Source: Haliotispira sp965263485 (GTDB taxonomy: Bacteria; Spirochaetota; Spirochaetia; SP-2023). Taken from it: 64,000 nucleotides of DNA. Positions 1-8,342 of the stretch are shown here, one piece after another (positions within the stretch are counted from its first letter, which is position 1; the number at the start of each line of letters is the position of its first letter). Location of the stretch: NCBI GenBank assembly GCA_965263485.1, contig CBDHHO010000004.1, positions 1,302,001-1,366,000 on the forward strand. Reading direction: 5' to 3'. The notes beneath the pieces are model-generated. The model did not search any database and had not been told where the DNA came from. It was given only the letters and a program-made list of their open reading frames with translations. The translations under genes were made by a program, and so were the position numbers.

Positions 1-287
1 TAAAAATTCTGTTCCTGCAAACCCGCAGCCTGTATGGCCTGGGCCCCGGCATTGCAGAAAAATTCGGTAAAGCGGGCCATCTTACGAATGGCCTTTTTGT
101 CAAAGTACTTACTACTGTCGAGTCCATTAATTTCTGCGGCGACCTTCGCAGGGAATAATTCTGCATTACAGCGTGTCAGGCGCCCAATACCGCTGACTCC
201 CTTTTTCATGCTCTGCCAGCTGTCTTCCCAGGTGTAACCCAGCGGACTGACAGCTCCCATTCCTGTCACGACTATACGTGAGCTCAT
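1..287 (-). CDS. fabF: 3-oxoacyl-ACP synthase II (FabF), N-terminal part, cut by window edge
   Basis: Condensing enzyme of fatty acid elongation (malonyl-ACP plus acyl-ACP), cytosolic. Only the first ~95 codons lie in the window. The start MSSRIVVTGMGAVSPLG is the usual FabF opening, followed by W-E-...-GVSGIGRL and the FDKKAIRKMARF segment typical of KAS II. The ATG at 287 has an upstream ACGGAGG ribosome-binding site (minus strand). It is the last visible gene of a minus-strand fatty acid run fabH-fabH-fabG-fabF. The active-site Cys/His/His lie outside the window, so catalytic integrity cannot be judged. Confidence 0.9.
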   Translation of the reverse strand, partial: MSSRIVVTGMGAVSPLGYTWEDSWQSMKKGVSGIGRLTRCNAELFPAKVAAEINGLDSSKYFDKKAIRKMARFTEFFCNAGAQAIQAAGLQEQNF

Positions 288-322
288 AAAACCTCCGTAA
301 AACTCTTCTTTAAATAGCCATT

Positions 323-449
323 GGGGAAGCTCTAAAAATTCGCTTCCCCGGTTTTCTCGAAAAGCTGCTTCGGGCTGGGAAGCCACTACTCGGCAATAGG
401 CTCGCTGTTGAGTGCGCCATTGAATAACGAGGAGTTTTTAGGGCTTTCC
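323..449. mobile_element. MITE-like element between fabG and fabF
   Basis: The ends form an inverted repeat: GGGGAAGCTCTAAAAATT at 323-340 and its degenerate complement ending at 449. The element fills the fabG-fabF gap and reaches the fabG stop codon, so fabF is probably transcribed through it. It is a degraded member of the family described at 23062. Confidence 0.6.
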
Positions 450-450
450 A

Positions 451-1239
451 TCAGATTGCCATGCCTCCATCGACCGTAATTACCTGGCCGGTCACGTAAC
501 TTGCCAGATCGCTGGCTAAGAATAATACAATGCGGCTCACTTCTGCCGGGCTCCCCAGGCGACCAAGCGGAATTTGCGCCAATACGCCTTCGCGCTGCTT
601 TTCGCTGAGTTTTTCGGTCATCGGCGTCATGATGAAACCGGGAGCGATGGCGTTGACCCGTATGCTCCGACTGGCCAGTTCTCGGGCCACGCTCTTGGTC
701 AGGCCGATCAGCCCTGCCTTGGATGCGGCATAGTTGGCCTGTCCGGCGTTGCCGATCAGGCCTACGATAGAGCTCATGTTGATGATACAGCCGCTCTTCT
801 TGAGCGCCATCGGGCGTGAGAGGGCTTTTATCAAGTAGAAGGCACTGCTCAGGTTGACATCGATTACTTCCTGCCAATGTTCGCTGTTCATGCTGAATAG
901 CAGGCGGTCGCGCGTAATGCCGGCATTGTTGACCAGTATATCTATATGACCGAACTGTCCGGCAATCTGCTTCAGGACTTCTTCCATCTTTTCCCGGTTG
1001 GCGACGTTGGCGGAATAGCCCTGTACGTTTAGATCTTGTCGGGCAGCCAGCTGCTCCATTTCGCTGTGACTGGGCGAGAGAGAGTTGCTGATATAGGCCA
1101 CATCGGCCCCGGCGCGCAGCAGGGTCGTGACAATATCCTTGCCGATGCCCCGTCCTCCGCCCGTGACCAGCGCTTTTTTGCCGCTCAGGGAAATCAGGGG
1201 AGTCAGGGAATCTGTCGAAGTTTCTGTTTGATCGGACAT
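451..1239 (-). CDS. fabG: 3-oxoacyl-ACP reductase FabG
   Basis: NADPH-dependent short-chain dehydrogenase reducing 3-oxoacyl-ACP in fatty acid elongation. 262 aa. The Rossmann motif TGGGRGIG is near residues 27-34 and NNAG near 108. The catalytic set is Ser in the MSSIVGLIGNAGQ stretch with YAASK about 13 residues later. The C-terminal VTGQVITVDGGM is the classic FabG tail. The start ATG at 1239 has AGAGGT just upstream. The N-terminus is about 15 residues longer than E. coli FabG. The genes upstream are two fabH copies and the gene downstream is fabF, consistent with one fatty acid operon. Confidence 0.95.
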   Translation of the reverse strand: MSDQTETSTDSLTPLISLSGKKALVTGGGRGIGKDIVTTLLRAGADVAYISNSLSPSHSEMEQLAARQDLNVQGYSANVANREKMEEVLKQIAGQFGHIDILVNNAGITRDRLLFSMNSEHWQEVIDVNLSSAFYLIKALSRPMALKKSGCIINMSSIVGLIGNAGQANYAASKAGLIGLTKSVARELASRSIRVNAIAPGFIMTPMTEKLSEKQREGVLAQIPLGRLGSPAEVSRIVLFLASDLASYVTGQVITVDGGMAI

Positions 1240-1307
1240 AGTACCTCTTTATTCCATTAGCGTCGTTTGGTTTGCGAGTTGCCTGGAATTTCGTTCTGGC
1301 AACCCGC

Positions 1308-2315
1308 TCACCAGCGCAGCAAATTGCCGCCATAAGTCAGGCCGGAGCCAAAGCCCACGGTCAATATCAAATCGCCCCGCCGGAGCAGGTTCTTTTGTTG
1401 CATTTCCGCCAGCGCGATCGGAATGGAGGCCGAAGATGTGTTGGCGTAGTTGGCAATGTTTAAATAGAAACGCTCCACTGGAATATTTTCGCGCTTGGCA
1501 ACTGCCTGAATGATGCGCTCGTTGGCCTGATGCGGCACAATATGGGCAATGTCCTGGATCTTTAGCCCGTTGCGCTCCAGCAGCAGCTGAATCACTTCCT
1601 GATTGGCGGCTACGGCAAAATTGTACACCGCCCGGCCATTCATTTCCAGTTTGTTGCGGATGGGAGCCCCGGCATTTTCCCGGTCTGTGTTGATCGGGCT
1701 GCGGCTGCCGCCGTCGGGTACCAACAGAGCTTGGGCTCCCTTGCCGTCAGCGCGCAGTACTGAGTCCAGTATTCGGCCCTTTTCAGCATTCCGAACCAGC
1801 ACAACGGCACCGGCACCGTCGCCCAGCAATACCGCAGTGGAACGGTCGTCCCAATTCGTCACGGCAGAGAGCTTTTCGGCAGCTATGACTAAGGCGTTGC
1901 GGTAATAGGGCTCTGTGAGCAGCATGCTCTTGCCGATTTGCAGCCCGTACACAAAGCCCGAACACGCTGCTGTGATATCGAAGGCAGTGCCCGTGGCACA
2001 GCCCAGTTGCTCTTGGATTACGCAGGCAGTAGAAGGGAAGCCGTAGTAGTCCGGTGCCGAGCTGGACACGATGATCAGGTCGATATCCGAGGCCGACAAA
2101 CCCGCAGAGCTGAGTGCTTTTTCGGCGGCCCGGAGCCCCAAGTCGGAAGAAGCCTGCCCGGCGCCGGCCAGATGACGCTGGCGAATGCCTGTGTGCGACG
2201 CAATCCATTCATCTGAGGTGTCAACCCACTGGCTCAGCTCCCGGTTATCGACAGTGCGCTCAGGAACATAACAGTCCAAGGCCTTGATGCCCACGGTTTC
2301 GTTCAGCAGTGACAT
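1308..2315 (-). CDS. fabH: 3-oxoacyl-ACP synthase III (FabH), copy 1
   Basis: Initiating condensing enzyme (acyl-CoA plus malonyl-ACP). The catalytic triad is visible: Cys in ITAACSGF, His in VPHQANERI, Asn in NYANTSSASIP. The VDTSDEWI and TGIRQRH segments near the N-terminus and the GFGSGLTYGG end are FabH hallmarks. I chose ATG 2315 (MSLLNETVG) because GAGGAA precedes it; the frame is open to a GTG at 2366. It lies directly downstream of a second, divergent fabH (2549-3601) and upstream of fabG. The two copies share architecture but differ throughout, so this is an old duplication with possibly different primer specificities. Confidence 0.93.
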   Translation of the reverse strand: MSLLNETVGIKALDCYVPERTVDNRELSQWVDTSDEWIASHTGIRQRHLAGAGQASSDLGLRAAEKALSSAGLSASDIDLIIVSSSAPDYYGFPSTACVIQEQLGCATGTAFDITAACSGFVYGLQIGKSMLLTEPYYRNALVIAAEKLSAVTNWDDRSTAVLLGDGAGAVVLVRNAEKGRILDSVLRADGKGAQALLVPDGGSRSPINTDRENAGAPIRNKLEMNGRAVYNFAVAANQEVIQLLLERNGLKIQDIAHIVPHQANERIIQAVAKRENIPVERFYLNIANYANTSSASIPIALAEMQQKNLLRRGDLILTVGFGSGLTYGGNLLRW

Positions 2316-2548
2316 ACCAGGCAGTTCCTCGTTCTTGCTTGGCTCGTCTGTTTCACTCGGGCCCACTCTTGTACTTAGGGTGCTTGTGCTTCTCTCTAAA
2401 GGAAAGCTCTAAAAATTACAGAGCAAGCAACGGATCTGCCGAAGCCATCCAATACTAACGGTTTCTCTTAGCAATAGTCAATATGACGCTTTGTTTGATT
2501 TTGTCAAATAAAAAGCATCCGAACTGTTTAGAGGCCCCCTATAGTTTC
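2316..2548. other. Intergenic gap between the two fabH genes
   Basis: No coding signal seen. It contains one isolated element end, GGAAAGCTCTAAAAATTAC at 2401-2419, matching the terminal repeat of the local MITE family. No partner end is obvious, so this is a fragment. Confidence 0.5.
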
Positions 2549-3601
2549 CTAATGTTTGACCTGACCCCACTGGAACAGGGCCCCGGCGTAGGTCAGACCC
2601 GCACCGAAGCCGATGCAAAGCAGCAGATCGCCGGACTGCAAGCTTCCACTTGCTGCCAATTCGCTCAGGGCGATGGGAATGGACGCTGCGGAGGTGTTGG
2701 CGTAGCGTTCGATATTAGTGTAAAACAACTCCAACGGGATCTCTTCGCGTTTGGCCACGGCCTGAATAATGCGTAGGTTGGCCTGGTGCGGCACGATGCA
2801 GCGCAGGTCGCTCAAACGCAGCTGATTGCGCTGCAGCATTTCATGCAGGATTTCCTGGTTGGCGGCCACGGCAAAATTGTAGACCCCCCGGCCATCCATT
2901 TCGATGTATCGACGGCTGCCTGTAGCTTGGTTCAGGGCAGAGCCATACGGCATCCGGCTGCCCCCCTCGGGCACCCAGAGTTTTTCGGCGCCGCTGCCAT
3001 CAGCTCTGAGCAGGATGTCCAGAATATTAATACCGGTATTGCTGAGCGCCGACGATTCAGAGGAATCCTCGGCGCTCAGCAGAGCGGCCCCGGCCCCATC
3101 ACCGAACAGTATGCAGGTCGAGCGATCTTCCCAGTTGACAATTTTGGAGAAGACTTCAGCACCGACGACTAGGGCTTTCTGGTAATTAGAGCTGCCGGTT
3201 ATCATTGAGCGCGCGATTTCTAAACTGTAGATAAAACCGGAGCAGGCCGCCGTAATATCAAAGGCTGCCGCATTGCGGCAGCCGAGCCGTTCTTGCAGGA
3301 CGCAGGCTGTGGCCGGAAAGCCGTTGTAGTCGGGTGTCCCGGTGGCCAGTACGATCAGATCAATTTCTCCGGGGCTGCACGCGCTGCGCTCCAGCACTTT
3401 CTGTGAAGCACACAGGGCCAGGTCCGAGGAAGCCAAATCATCTGCGGCGATATGGCGCTGCCGTATTCCGGTGTGAGAAACGATCCATTCATCCGAAGTA
3501 TCGATGCGATCTGCCAGTTCATCGTTGCTCACCACGCGCTCGGGCACATGGTAGGCAAAAGCCTGGATGGTGCTGCGCCGTATGCCGGTCGAATGATTCA
3601 T
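2549..3601 (-). CDS. fabH: 3-oxoacyl-ACP synthase III (FabH), copy 2
   Basis: 350 aa, second KAS III. Catalytic residues are Cys in ITAACSGF, His in VPHQANLRI and Asn in RYANTSAASIP. IDTSDEWIVSHTGIRQRH is conserved with copy 1. Relative to copy 1 it carries a small insertion (SAEDSSESSALSNTG) in the middle, so it is not a recent duplicate. ATG 3601 follows GGAGAGCGG. It is first in the visible minus-strand fab series. Which copy uses acetyl-CoA and which uses branched or longer primers cannot be told from sequence alone. Confidence 0.93.
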   Translation of the reverse strand: MNHSTGIRRSTIQAFAYHVPERVVSNDELADRIDTSDEWIVSHTGIRQRHIAADDLASSDLALCASQKVLERSACSPGEIDLIVLATGTPDYNGFPATACVLQERLGCRNAAAFDITAACSGFIYSLEIARSMITGSSNYQKALVVGAEVFSKIVNWEDRSTCILFGDGAGAALLSAEDSSESSALSNTGINILDILLRADGSGAEKLWVPEGGSRMPYGSALNQATGSRRYIEMDGRGVYNFAVAANQEILHEMLQRNQLRLSDLRCIVPHQANLRIIQAVAKREEIPLELFYTNIERYANTSAASIPIALSELAASGSLQSGDLLLCIGFGAGLTYAGALFQWGQVKH

Positions 3602-3627
3602 CCGCTCTCCACAATTCCGGGGTTCCC

Positions 3628-3698
3628 TAAGGGATGCTCTCTCAATTCCGCGCTGAGCGCCGATCCCTTTCTGTGATTGGGAATTTTTAGATGTCCCT
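3628..3698. mobile_element. Short degraded MITE upstream of fabH copy 2
   Basis: The left end TAAGGGATGCTCTCTCAATT and the right end GAATTTTTAGATGTCCCT are degenerate inverted termini of the local family. The GCGCTGAGCGCCGATC core is shared with the full copy at 23062. Confidence 0.55.
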
Positions 3699-3941
3699 CA
3701 AGGGAGATCTAAAGAGCCTCTCAGACTACCGGGGGGAGTGCAGTAAAGTCAATTACATCAAAGATGAGACCAATACATTATCCACAGCGCATCATTATAT
3801 ATATTTCTCTAAACAAATATTGAGCAGCCTGTGACCTCCTTGTAAATAAGAGTATATTCGTTATTCAAAAGCGATCCCCGGCTTTGAAATACACTGAATA
3901 TATATTTAATAAAATAGCTGTTATTTATGGTTATAATGCTC

Positions 3942-3970
3942 TTGACATTTTTTAGTATTATTTCTATACA
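3942..3970 (+). promoter_or_regulatory. Likely promoter of the zinc-binding lipoprotein gene
   Basis: TTGACA (3942-3947), a 17-bp spacer, then TATACA (3965-3970, 4 of 6 matches to the -10 consensus), about 50 bp ahead of the ATG. The rest of 3699-4022 is AT-rich non-coding DNA; I saw no clear Zur-type dyad. Confidence 0.45.
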
Positions 3971-4022
3971 TTGTGGTCAGCTGCAAATCATTGCATCAAG
4001 TTTTTACGGAGGTTCTATAGAT

Positions 4023-5048
4023 ATGAATAGGGCTAAGTTAATTTATATATTTCTAATAGCATCTGTCGTGCTGTCTGCCTGTCAAAAAAAATCCGTTGCG
4101 GAAACCAGACAGACTGATACGGCTGTATCCTTGGGGGTCACTGCGTTTGTTCCCTCCCTGGCTGCCATGGGAGCATCATCAAAAAAAGGGAAAGCTGCAC
4201 CCGTGGTAGTCACTACGATTGGTCCCTATAAGTACCTGCTGCAGGAACTGGCCGGGGATTCGATTGAGATCATCAATACCAGTGAGGCTTCGGGTGATCC
4301 GCACATTGTCGACCTGACGCCACAGCAGGCTCTGAAGCTGAAGAGTGCTGCGCTGTTCCTGAGTCTGAACCCGCTGGAAGAATCGAAACTGCGCAAGAGT
4401 TTGGGTAAGGGAGCCAAGATCGTGGAAATGTGGCAGGGTTTCCCTCTGCTCGCTTCGCGCGGACACCGAGATGATGATCATGATGATGACGATGATCATG
4501 ATGAGGACGATGATCATGATGATGATGATCATGATGAGGACGATGATCATGATGAGGAAACTTGGGATGAGCATTTCTGGCTCAGTCCGGCAGACCTCAA
4601 AATCCAGATAGAGACTATGGCTCGCGAGTTAAAAGCCTTGTTGCCCGCATCCCGGAAGCAGATCGAAACCGGGAAGCAGACCCTGCTACAGCGCTCCGAT
4701 GAGCTGGCCGAGAAGCTGCGCAGCACTCTCCCAGAGCTGAAAAACGGCAAGATTTTCAGCTTTCATTCGGCACTGGGCTACTTCGCGGGCTTTTTTGACG
4801 CAGAAGAAATGTACATTGAGGCCCAAGGCATTGAACTGGGTTCGGACGAAATCCTGCATCTCTTTGAGGAAATTCAGGAGCTGACTTACCCGGTGCTGAT
4901 CTATGAGCCTCAGTTTCAGGCGGAGAAAGCCAGAGCACTGGCCCGGCAACTGGAACTGGGGCTGCTGGAATTTGATCCCGTGAAACCAAACGTTTTTGCC
5001 AACCTGGCCGAGTTCGCCGACAAGCTGCAAGGGACCGGGAAAGGGTAG
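4023..5048 (+). CDS. Zinc/manganese ABC transporter substrate-binding lipoprotein (ZnuA-like)
   Basis: Periplasmic metal capture for a Zn/Mn ABC importer. ATG 4023 is preferred because an ACGGAGG site lies upstream; the frame is open further upstream. The N-terminus is a lipoprotein signal with the lipobox LSAC. The body has the cluster A-I features: DPHIVDLTP early, then a His/Asp-rich charged loop (about 40 residues of D and H between residues ~140 and 180), then DEHFWLSP and a central helix. His in DPH, HFW and the later FHSALGY are the expected metal ligands. The acidic-His loop is typical of ZnuA and encoded by near-repetitive GATGATCATGAT DNA. No permease or ATPase genes are adjacent. 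Confidence 0.85.
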   Translation: MNRAKLIYIFLIASVVLSACQKKSVAETRQTDTAVSLGVTAFVPSLAAMGASSKKGKAAPVVVTTIGPYKYLLQELAGDSIEIINTSEASGDPHIVDLTPQQALKLKSAALFLSLNPLEESKLRKSLGKGAKIVEMWQGFPLLASRGHRDDDHDDDDDHDEDDDHDDDDHDEDDDHDEETWDEHFWLSPADLKIQIETMARELKALLPASRKQIETGKQTLLQRSDELAEKLRSTLPELKNGKIFSFHSALGYFAGFFDAEEMYIEAQGIELGSDEILHLFEEIQELTYPVLIYEPQFQAEKARALARQLELGLLEFDPVKPNVFANLAEFADKLQGTGKG

Positions 5049-5125
5049 TAGCCGAAATTTTCTGCTCTTTTATCGCGCGCTCGATTTATATAAATTGAGC
5101 GCGCGGTTGGTTATACCAATCTGTA

Positions 5126-5283
5126 GGGAACCTCTAAAAATTCCCCACCACAGAACGATACCGCGCCAGCTCGCGCAAAGAGGATGGGAGGGCCCTGGCT
5201 GCGCACGGCCCTCCCCATTTCTCCCATGCTGCGCCAGCTCGCATGGGAGCCTCGCAAGAAAAGCCAATTTTCAGAGATTTTCT
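5126..5283. mobile_element. MITE, GCGCCAGCTCGC subtype
   Basis: Left end GGGAACCTCTAAAAATTCC at 5126; degraded right end around 5283. Inside are two copies of GCGCCAGCTCGC and a GGGAGGGCC..GGCCCTCCC hairpin. Related copies occur at 28305 and 51013. The flanking DNA 5049-5125 and 5284-5442 carries no recognisable gene. Confidence 0.65.
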
Positions 5284-5442
5284 TACGATTCGCCTTGCAC
5301 TCCGTTGGAAAAGCATATATTCTTTGAGAAGAACAAGCTATTTTATAACCCTATTTCATCTTTTATTAAAACCATTCCGACTTTGGCCGGAACATCATCT
5401 TTATGCATTATTTTGCATAATAATACCAAGGAGTATTGCAAT

Positions 5443-5520
5443 ATGGAACACAAGTTCAGTAAAATTCGCTCATCGCTCATCGCTCATCGCTCATCGCTCA
5501 TCGCTCATCGAAAAAATTAA
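5443..5520 (+). CDS. Short leader ORF containing a 7-bp tandem repeat (out-of-phase start of the lipoprotein)
   Basis: ATG 5443 follows CCAAGGAG and opens MEHKFSKIRSS, then SLIAHRS repeats encoded by the heptamer tract, and stops at 5520 (25 aa). One more heptamer (or two fewer) would join this start in frame to the lipoprotein at 5601. I interpret it as the true start of that gene in an OFF phase, not as an independent peptide. Confidence 0.5.
   Translation: MEHKFSKIRSSLIAHRSSLIAHRKN
5469..5510 (+). repeat. Heptanucleotide tandem repeat (CTCATCG)6
   Basis: Six perfect copies. A 7-bp unit is not a multiple of three, so gain or loss of a unit changes the reading frame downstream. It lies between a start codon with a ribosome-binding site and a lipoprotein signal sequence. 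Confidence 0.95.
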
Positions 5521-5600
5521 AACTATATAGCAGAAAAAATTATTTTTCTGAAGGGGTTTCGTGCCCATTTATCCTTTTATTTGTCTGCTCCCTGATTTTA

Positions 5601-6740
5601 TTGATCGCCTGCGATCCGCCCAAAGGCAATGATGGGGCGCCCCACACGGTCCGCTTTGAGAAAACGATCATCGGCCTGCGGGAATTTCTGCTGATGGTTA
5701 CGGCTAGGGGACTGACCCAGGACGCTGAAATCACCTTTATCGTCAGCGAAAGTGCGAGTGTTCCAAGCTGGAACAGTGTGGAGGAAAATCCGGCGAAACT
5801 GGTCCGTACTTTCAGCAATACCCAGCCCCAGAGGGAAGTCTATTTCAGCGCGACCGATCAGCTTCCGCTCGACTCCCCACTACTGGCAAGTGGAAGCAAT
5901 ACCATCAGCGTCGATCTGTCGGCGGACCCGGACGGAGGGGTCGCAGACGGAGGGGTCGCAGACGGAGGGGTCGCAGACGGAGGGGTCGCAGGGGTAATGA
6001 ATCCTCGCAGTCAATACTATGTCCACGCCTATGCGGAGGCAAGGCACATAGCCTCAAGTGAGCCGATTATCACTGCCAACTATCCGCAAGCACTGCCTGC
6101 GCAATACGACAGCAGCACTCAAGGCGTAGCATCTGACCAACAACACTCTATCGCTCAATTCAGCTGGGGTATGCAGATGTGGGATCGGGGAGATCGGACA
6201 CCCGCAACATACGCCGGTTTCCCCGATAAGCGACAACGCCACACTATTGAAGTCAGGAAAGGTGAGTTTGCACTGCTCGCCGAACGCTTTATGTTGCCTG
6301 TTGATGCTGAGGATTCCGCATCATCATGGTCTGTATGCCCCAATAGTGCTAAGCCAATAATGAGAATATCTTATGCGCTCCTGTCCATATATGAACATAC
6401 CGGTGCATTTACCGGCGGCACTGCCGATCTGTCCAGACTTCGACTGGTGGTTACGGACAGGAACACAACAACGAGAATTTTTGGCTCCAGTTGGGTACCT
6501 GCGGTACTTTTTCAAAATACATCTGAGATAACAGCCAATAAGCGGGATGAAGTCGATGACCTGATGATTTCATCTAAATCTCTGATAGACCAGTTGCTCT
6601 CCAAGCCTGCTGTGACACAAAACTTTGCTCGGGATGGTCTGGTGCTTATTCTATCTAAAACCTCTACCTGTTTCAATTCAAGTTATGGATATGGATTCAA
6701 GGATGAGGTTCTCGGAGTTGTCCGGGTTGTCACTCAATAA
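5601..6740 (+). CDS. Hypothetical lipoprotein, probably phase-variable
   Basis: Family not recognised. The first in-frame start codon is TTG 5601, but the open frame upstream (5463-5600) encodes a hydrophobic stretch CPFILLFVCSLILLIAC, a complete lipoprotein signal with lipobox LIAC. The natural start is therefore upstream, most likely ATG 5443, currently out of frame because of the repeat count. The mature part starts DPPKGNDG. Four copies of a GVADG repeat lie near residues 110-130 (counting from 5601). The rest is soluble-looking, mixed alpha/beta, with no membrane segment. Probably an outer or periplasmic surface lipoprotein; function unknown. Confidence 0.6.
   Translation: MIACDPPKGNDGAPHTVRFEKTIIGLREFLLMVTARGLTQDAEITFIVSESASVPSWNSVEENPAKLVRTFSNTQPQREVYFSATDQLPLDSPLLASGSNTISVDLSADPDGGVADGGVADGGVADGGVAGVMNPRSQYYVHAYAEARHIASSEPIITANYPQALPAQYDSSTQGVASDQQHSIAQFSWGMQMWDRGDRTPATYAGFPDKRQRHTIEVRKGEFALLAERFMLPVDAEDSASSWSVCPNSAKPIMRISYALLSIYEHTGAFTGGTADLSRLRLVVTDRNTTTRIFGSSWVPAVLFQNTSEITANKRDEVDDLMISSKSLIDQLLSKPAVTQNFARDGLVLILSKTSTCFNSSYGYGFKDEVLGVVRVVTQ
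5931..5990 (+). repeat. 15-bp tandem repeat x4 (GACGGAGGGGTCGCA)
   Basis: Four perfect copies within the lipoprotein, encoding DGGVA repeats. The unit length is a multiple of three, so copy-number change would alter protein length without a frameshift. Confidence 0.95.
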
Positions 6741-6745
6741 CAAAC

Positions 6746-6786
6746 CGAGCCCCCTCAATCCCCTGAAGGGGGGCTGAGGGGGGCTC
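6746..6786 (+). terminator. GC-rich hairpin after the lipoprotein gene
   Basis: GAGCCCCCTCA...CCCC pairs with GGGG...TGAGGGGGGCTC around a TGAA loop just after the stop codon. There is no T-tract, so it may act as an RNA 3' end stabiliser rather than an intrinsic terminator. Confidence 0.4.
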
Positions 6787-6806
6787 GCAACCTTTTCCCG
6801 GTTGCT

Positions 6807-6959
6807 GAGTGCCGTAGAATTTCAATCTGAGCGCAGCGCACGAAGATTGGAAATTCAAAGTGTACCGAAGTATCGGATGAACTTTGCAGCCGGGCGCCCG
6901 ACCTTCCTTTTGCGAGCTGGCGCAGCATCTTTCTGTGGTGGGGAATTTTTAGAGGCCCC
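6807..6959. mobile_element. Degraded MITE upstream of the thioredoxin-fold gene
   Basis: Good right end GGGAATTTTTAGAGGCCCC at 6941-6959 and a weak left end near 6807. The TGCGAGCTGGCGCAGCATC motif inside is the complement of that seen in the 5126 subtype. 6960-7181 holds no gene that I can see. Confidence 0.55.
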
Positions 6960-7181
6960 ATAAGATGTTTGGCCTGTTCACTCATTTGCCCGAAGAAATG
7001 CAGGTTTCATCATTGGGGCTCTGCCCAAGTTCAGCTATCCAGCGCCTTGCCCCACGCTTCTCCGGCAGTTACAATCCAAGCATGATCAGACCCACGAACG
7101 ATTTTTAAGGAGGTGCTCTTGAGAAGTTGCTCCCGGAAATCTTCTGATCAAGTTTGATTATTGCAAGGAGTTGATATCAAT

Positions 7182-7739
7182 ATGAGTGAAAAATTAGTTC
7201 CGGGAGATCGCTTTCCGACCATCCAGCTTCGTTCTACTGAAGAAACGGTGTTTAATCCCAGTTTATACTTTGGGAAGAAAATATTTTATAGTTTTTTTCG
7301 CTTTACTGGTTGTCCCGCTTGTAATTTGTACTTTAACCAGATTCAGGCCAAGAAGAGGGACTTTGAGACTAATAATATTATACTGGTCGGTCTGTATGAA
7401 ATAGAGCCGGATGTGTTACAAGATGTCTTTCCCCGTAAAAGTACAGAATACTGGGGCGTTTTTCTGGCTGACCCAAAGGGTGAATGCTACAAGAAGTGCG
7501 GTATAGAGCGCTCTACCCTTAAACTAAATATGGCTGTGCTGGACAAGCAATATCGCGAAACGATGCGCAGCGGCAAAGGAGTGATGCTGGAAGGGGTCGG
7601 CAGTCGTCACAACAGTGATGCCAGTGGCAAGAAAAACCGTATGCCAGCTCAGTTTTTAGTTAATGAAAAGGGCAAGGTTTTGCAGTCTTACTATGGCAAG
7701 AGTATTTCAGACCGCATGGCTCTGATAGATATATTGTAA
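7182..7739 (+). CDS. AhpC/TSA-type thioredoxin-fold (peroxiredoxin-like) protein
   Basis: 185 aa, no signal peptide, so probably cytosolic. ATG 7182 follows AAGGAG. The start LVPGDRFPTIQLRST is the usual AhpC/TSA opening. The redox motif is FTGCPACNLYF, a CxxC near residue 43, following FFR, which resembles thioredoxin/bacterioferritin-comigratory-type active sites. Further cysteines (KGECYKKCGIE) lie where a resolving cysteine could sit. AQFLVNEKGKVLQSYYGKSISD is the expected beta-hairpin end. Likely a thiol-dependent peroxidase or disulfide reductase; the substrate is unknown. Monocistronic. Confidence 0.75.
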   Translation: MSEKLVPGDRFPTIQLRSTEETVFNPSLYFGKKIFYSFFRFTGCPACNLYFNQIQAKKRDFETNNIILVGLYEIEPDVLQDVFPRKSTEYWGVFLADPKGECYKKCGIERSTLKLNMAVLDKQYRETMRSGKGVMLEGVGSRHNSDASGKKNRMPAQFLVNEKGKVLQSYYGKSISDRMALIDIL

Positions 7740-7925
7740 TGCGGCCAATGCAAGGACTCGATTATTATTTAGATTACTTTGTTACAGTACTTGGTGCTCA
7801 ACTACAAGAAGAAAAATGCTCTTTTTCAGTTTTTGTTAGAAAAAGTTTAACTTTCTGAATGAAGGGACGATAATGGGTAGGAGATTTGAAACTCATTGTT
7901 CCCCTCCCAAATGATTCAAATCTTA

Positions 7926-7956
7926 ACCTTGGCCTCCTGGGGCCAAGGTTTTTTTG
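7926..7956 (+). terminator. Rho-independent terminator
   Basis: CCTTGGCC-TCCT-GGGGCCAAGG followed by a run of seven T. Positioned about 190 bp after the thioredoxin-fold gene; the DNA between is non-coding. Confidence 0.85.
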
Positions 7957-7962
7957 TCTGCA

Positions 7963-8055
7963 GGGAGGCTCTAAAAATCTGGTTCTTCGAACAAAAGAGT
8001 GAAAACGGTATAAAAGATCGCAAATCCAGCGAAATTGGAATTTTTAGAGTTGCCC
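7963..8055. mobile_element. MITE
   Basis: Ends GGGAGGCTCTAAAAATC and GGAATTTTTAGAGTTGCCC form the family inverted repeat. It is followed immediately by TTAA, the same 4-bp sequence that flanks the copy at 51288. Confidence 0.7.
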
Positions 8056-8264
8056 TTAATTCATCATTTTATCTCAGATATTCCTGCATTTTTTTCCGGA
8101 AGTTCCGATATAATGTTGAATTATCTGCGTTTACAAATAGGAATGCCGGTAAAAAATTTTGTACATACGATGGACATGATGCAGTTGTCCGAAATAAGAG
8201 AGGGAAAAAGCAAAGAAACGCTCTGGCTGCTTTCCGCATCCTCAATAGAAGAGGAAAAACTTAC
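8056..8264 (+). other. Possible gene fragment trapped between two MITEs
   Basis: An open frame of about 68 codons encodes DIMLNYLRLQIG and MQLSEIREGKSKET before running into the next MITE. Family not recognised and no convincing ribosome-binding site. It could be the debris of a gene disrupted by the flanking elements, or a chance frame. Confidence 0.2.
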
Positions 8265-8342
8265 GGGGACCTCTAAAAATTCCAATTCTGCGCTGAATCG
8301 CAGAGATTTTTCAGCGAGACGGTGAGTCTTTTTAGAGGTGCT
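8265..8342. mobile_element. Short MITE
   Basis: GGGGACCTCTAAAAATTCC at the left and CTTTTTAGAGGTGCTC at the right; 78 bp. 8343-8430 is non-coding and follows lysC on the other strand. Confidence 0.65.

Noticed and set aside
386..1333. Long minus-strand ORF of 315 aa overlapping fabG
   Set aside because: Alternative-frame shadow of fabG with an Arg/Gln-rich, unnatural composition.
4179..4574. Minus-strand ORF rich in Ile and Met opposite the ZnuA-like gene
   Set aside because: It is the antisense of the GATGATCATGAT-coded His/Asp loop; no ribosome-binding site and no homology.
5469..5510. Heptamer tract considered as a CRISPR array or clustered protein-binding sites
   Set aside because: Units are only 7 bp without spacers and lie between a start codon and a signal sequence; a simple-sequence contingency locus fits better.
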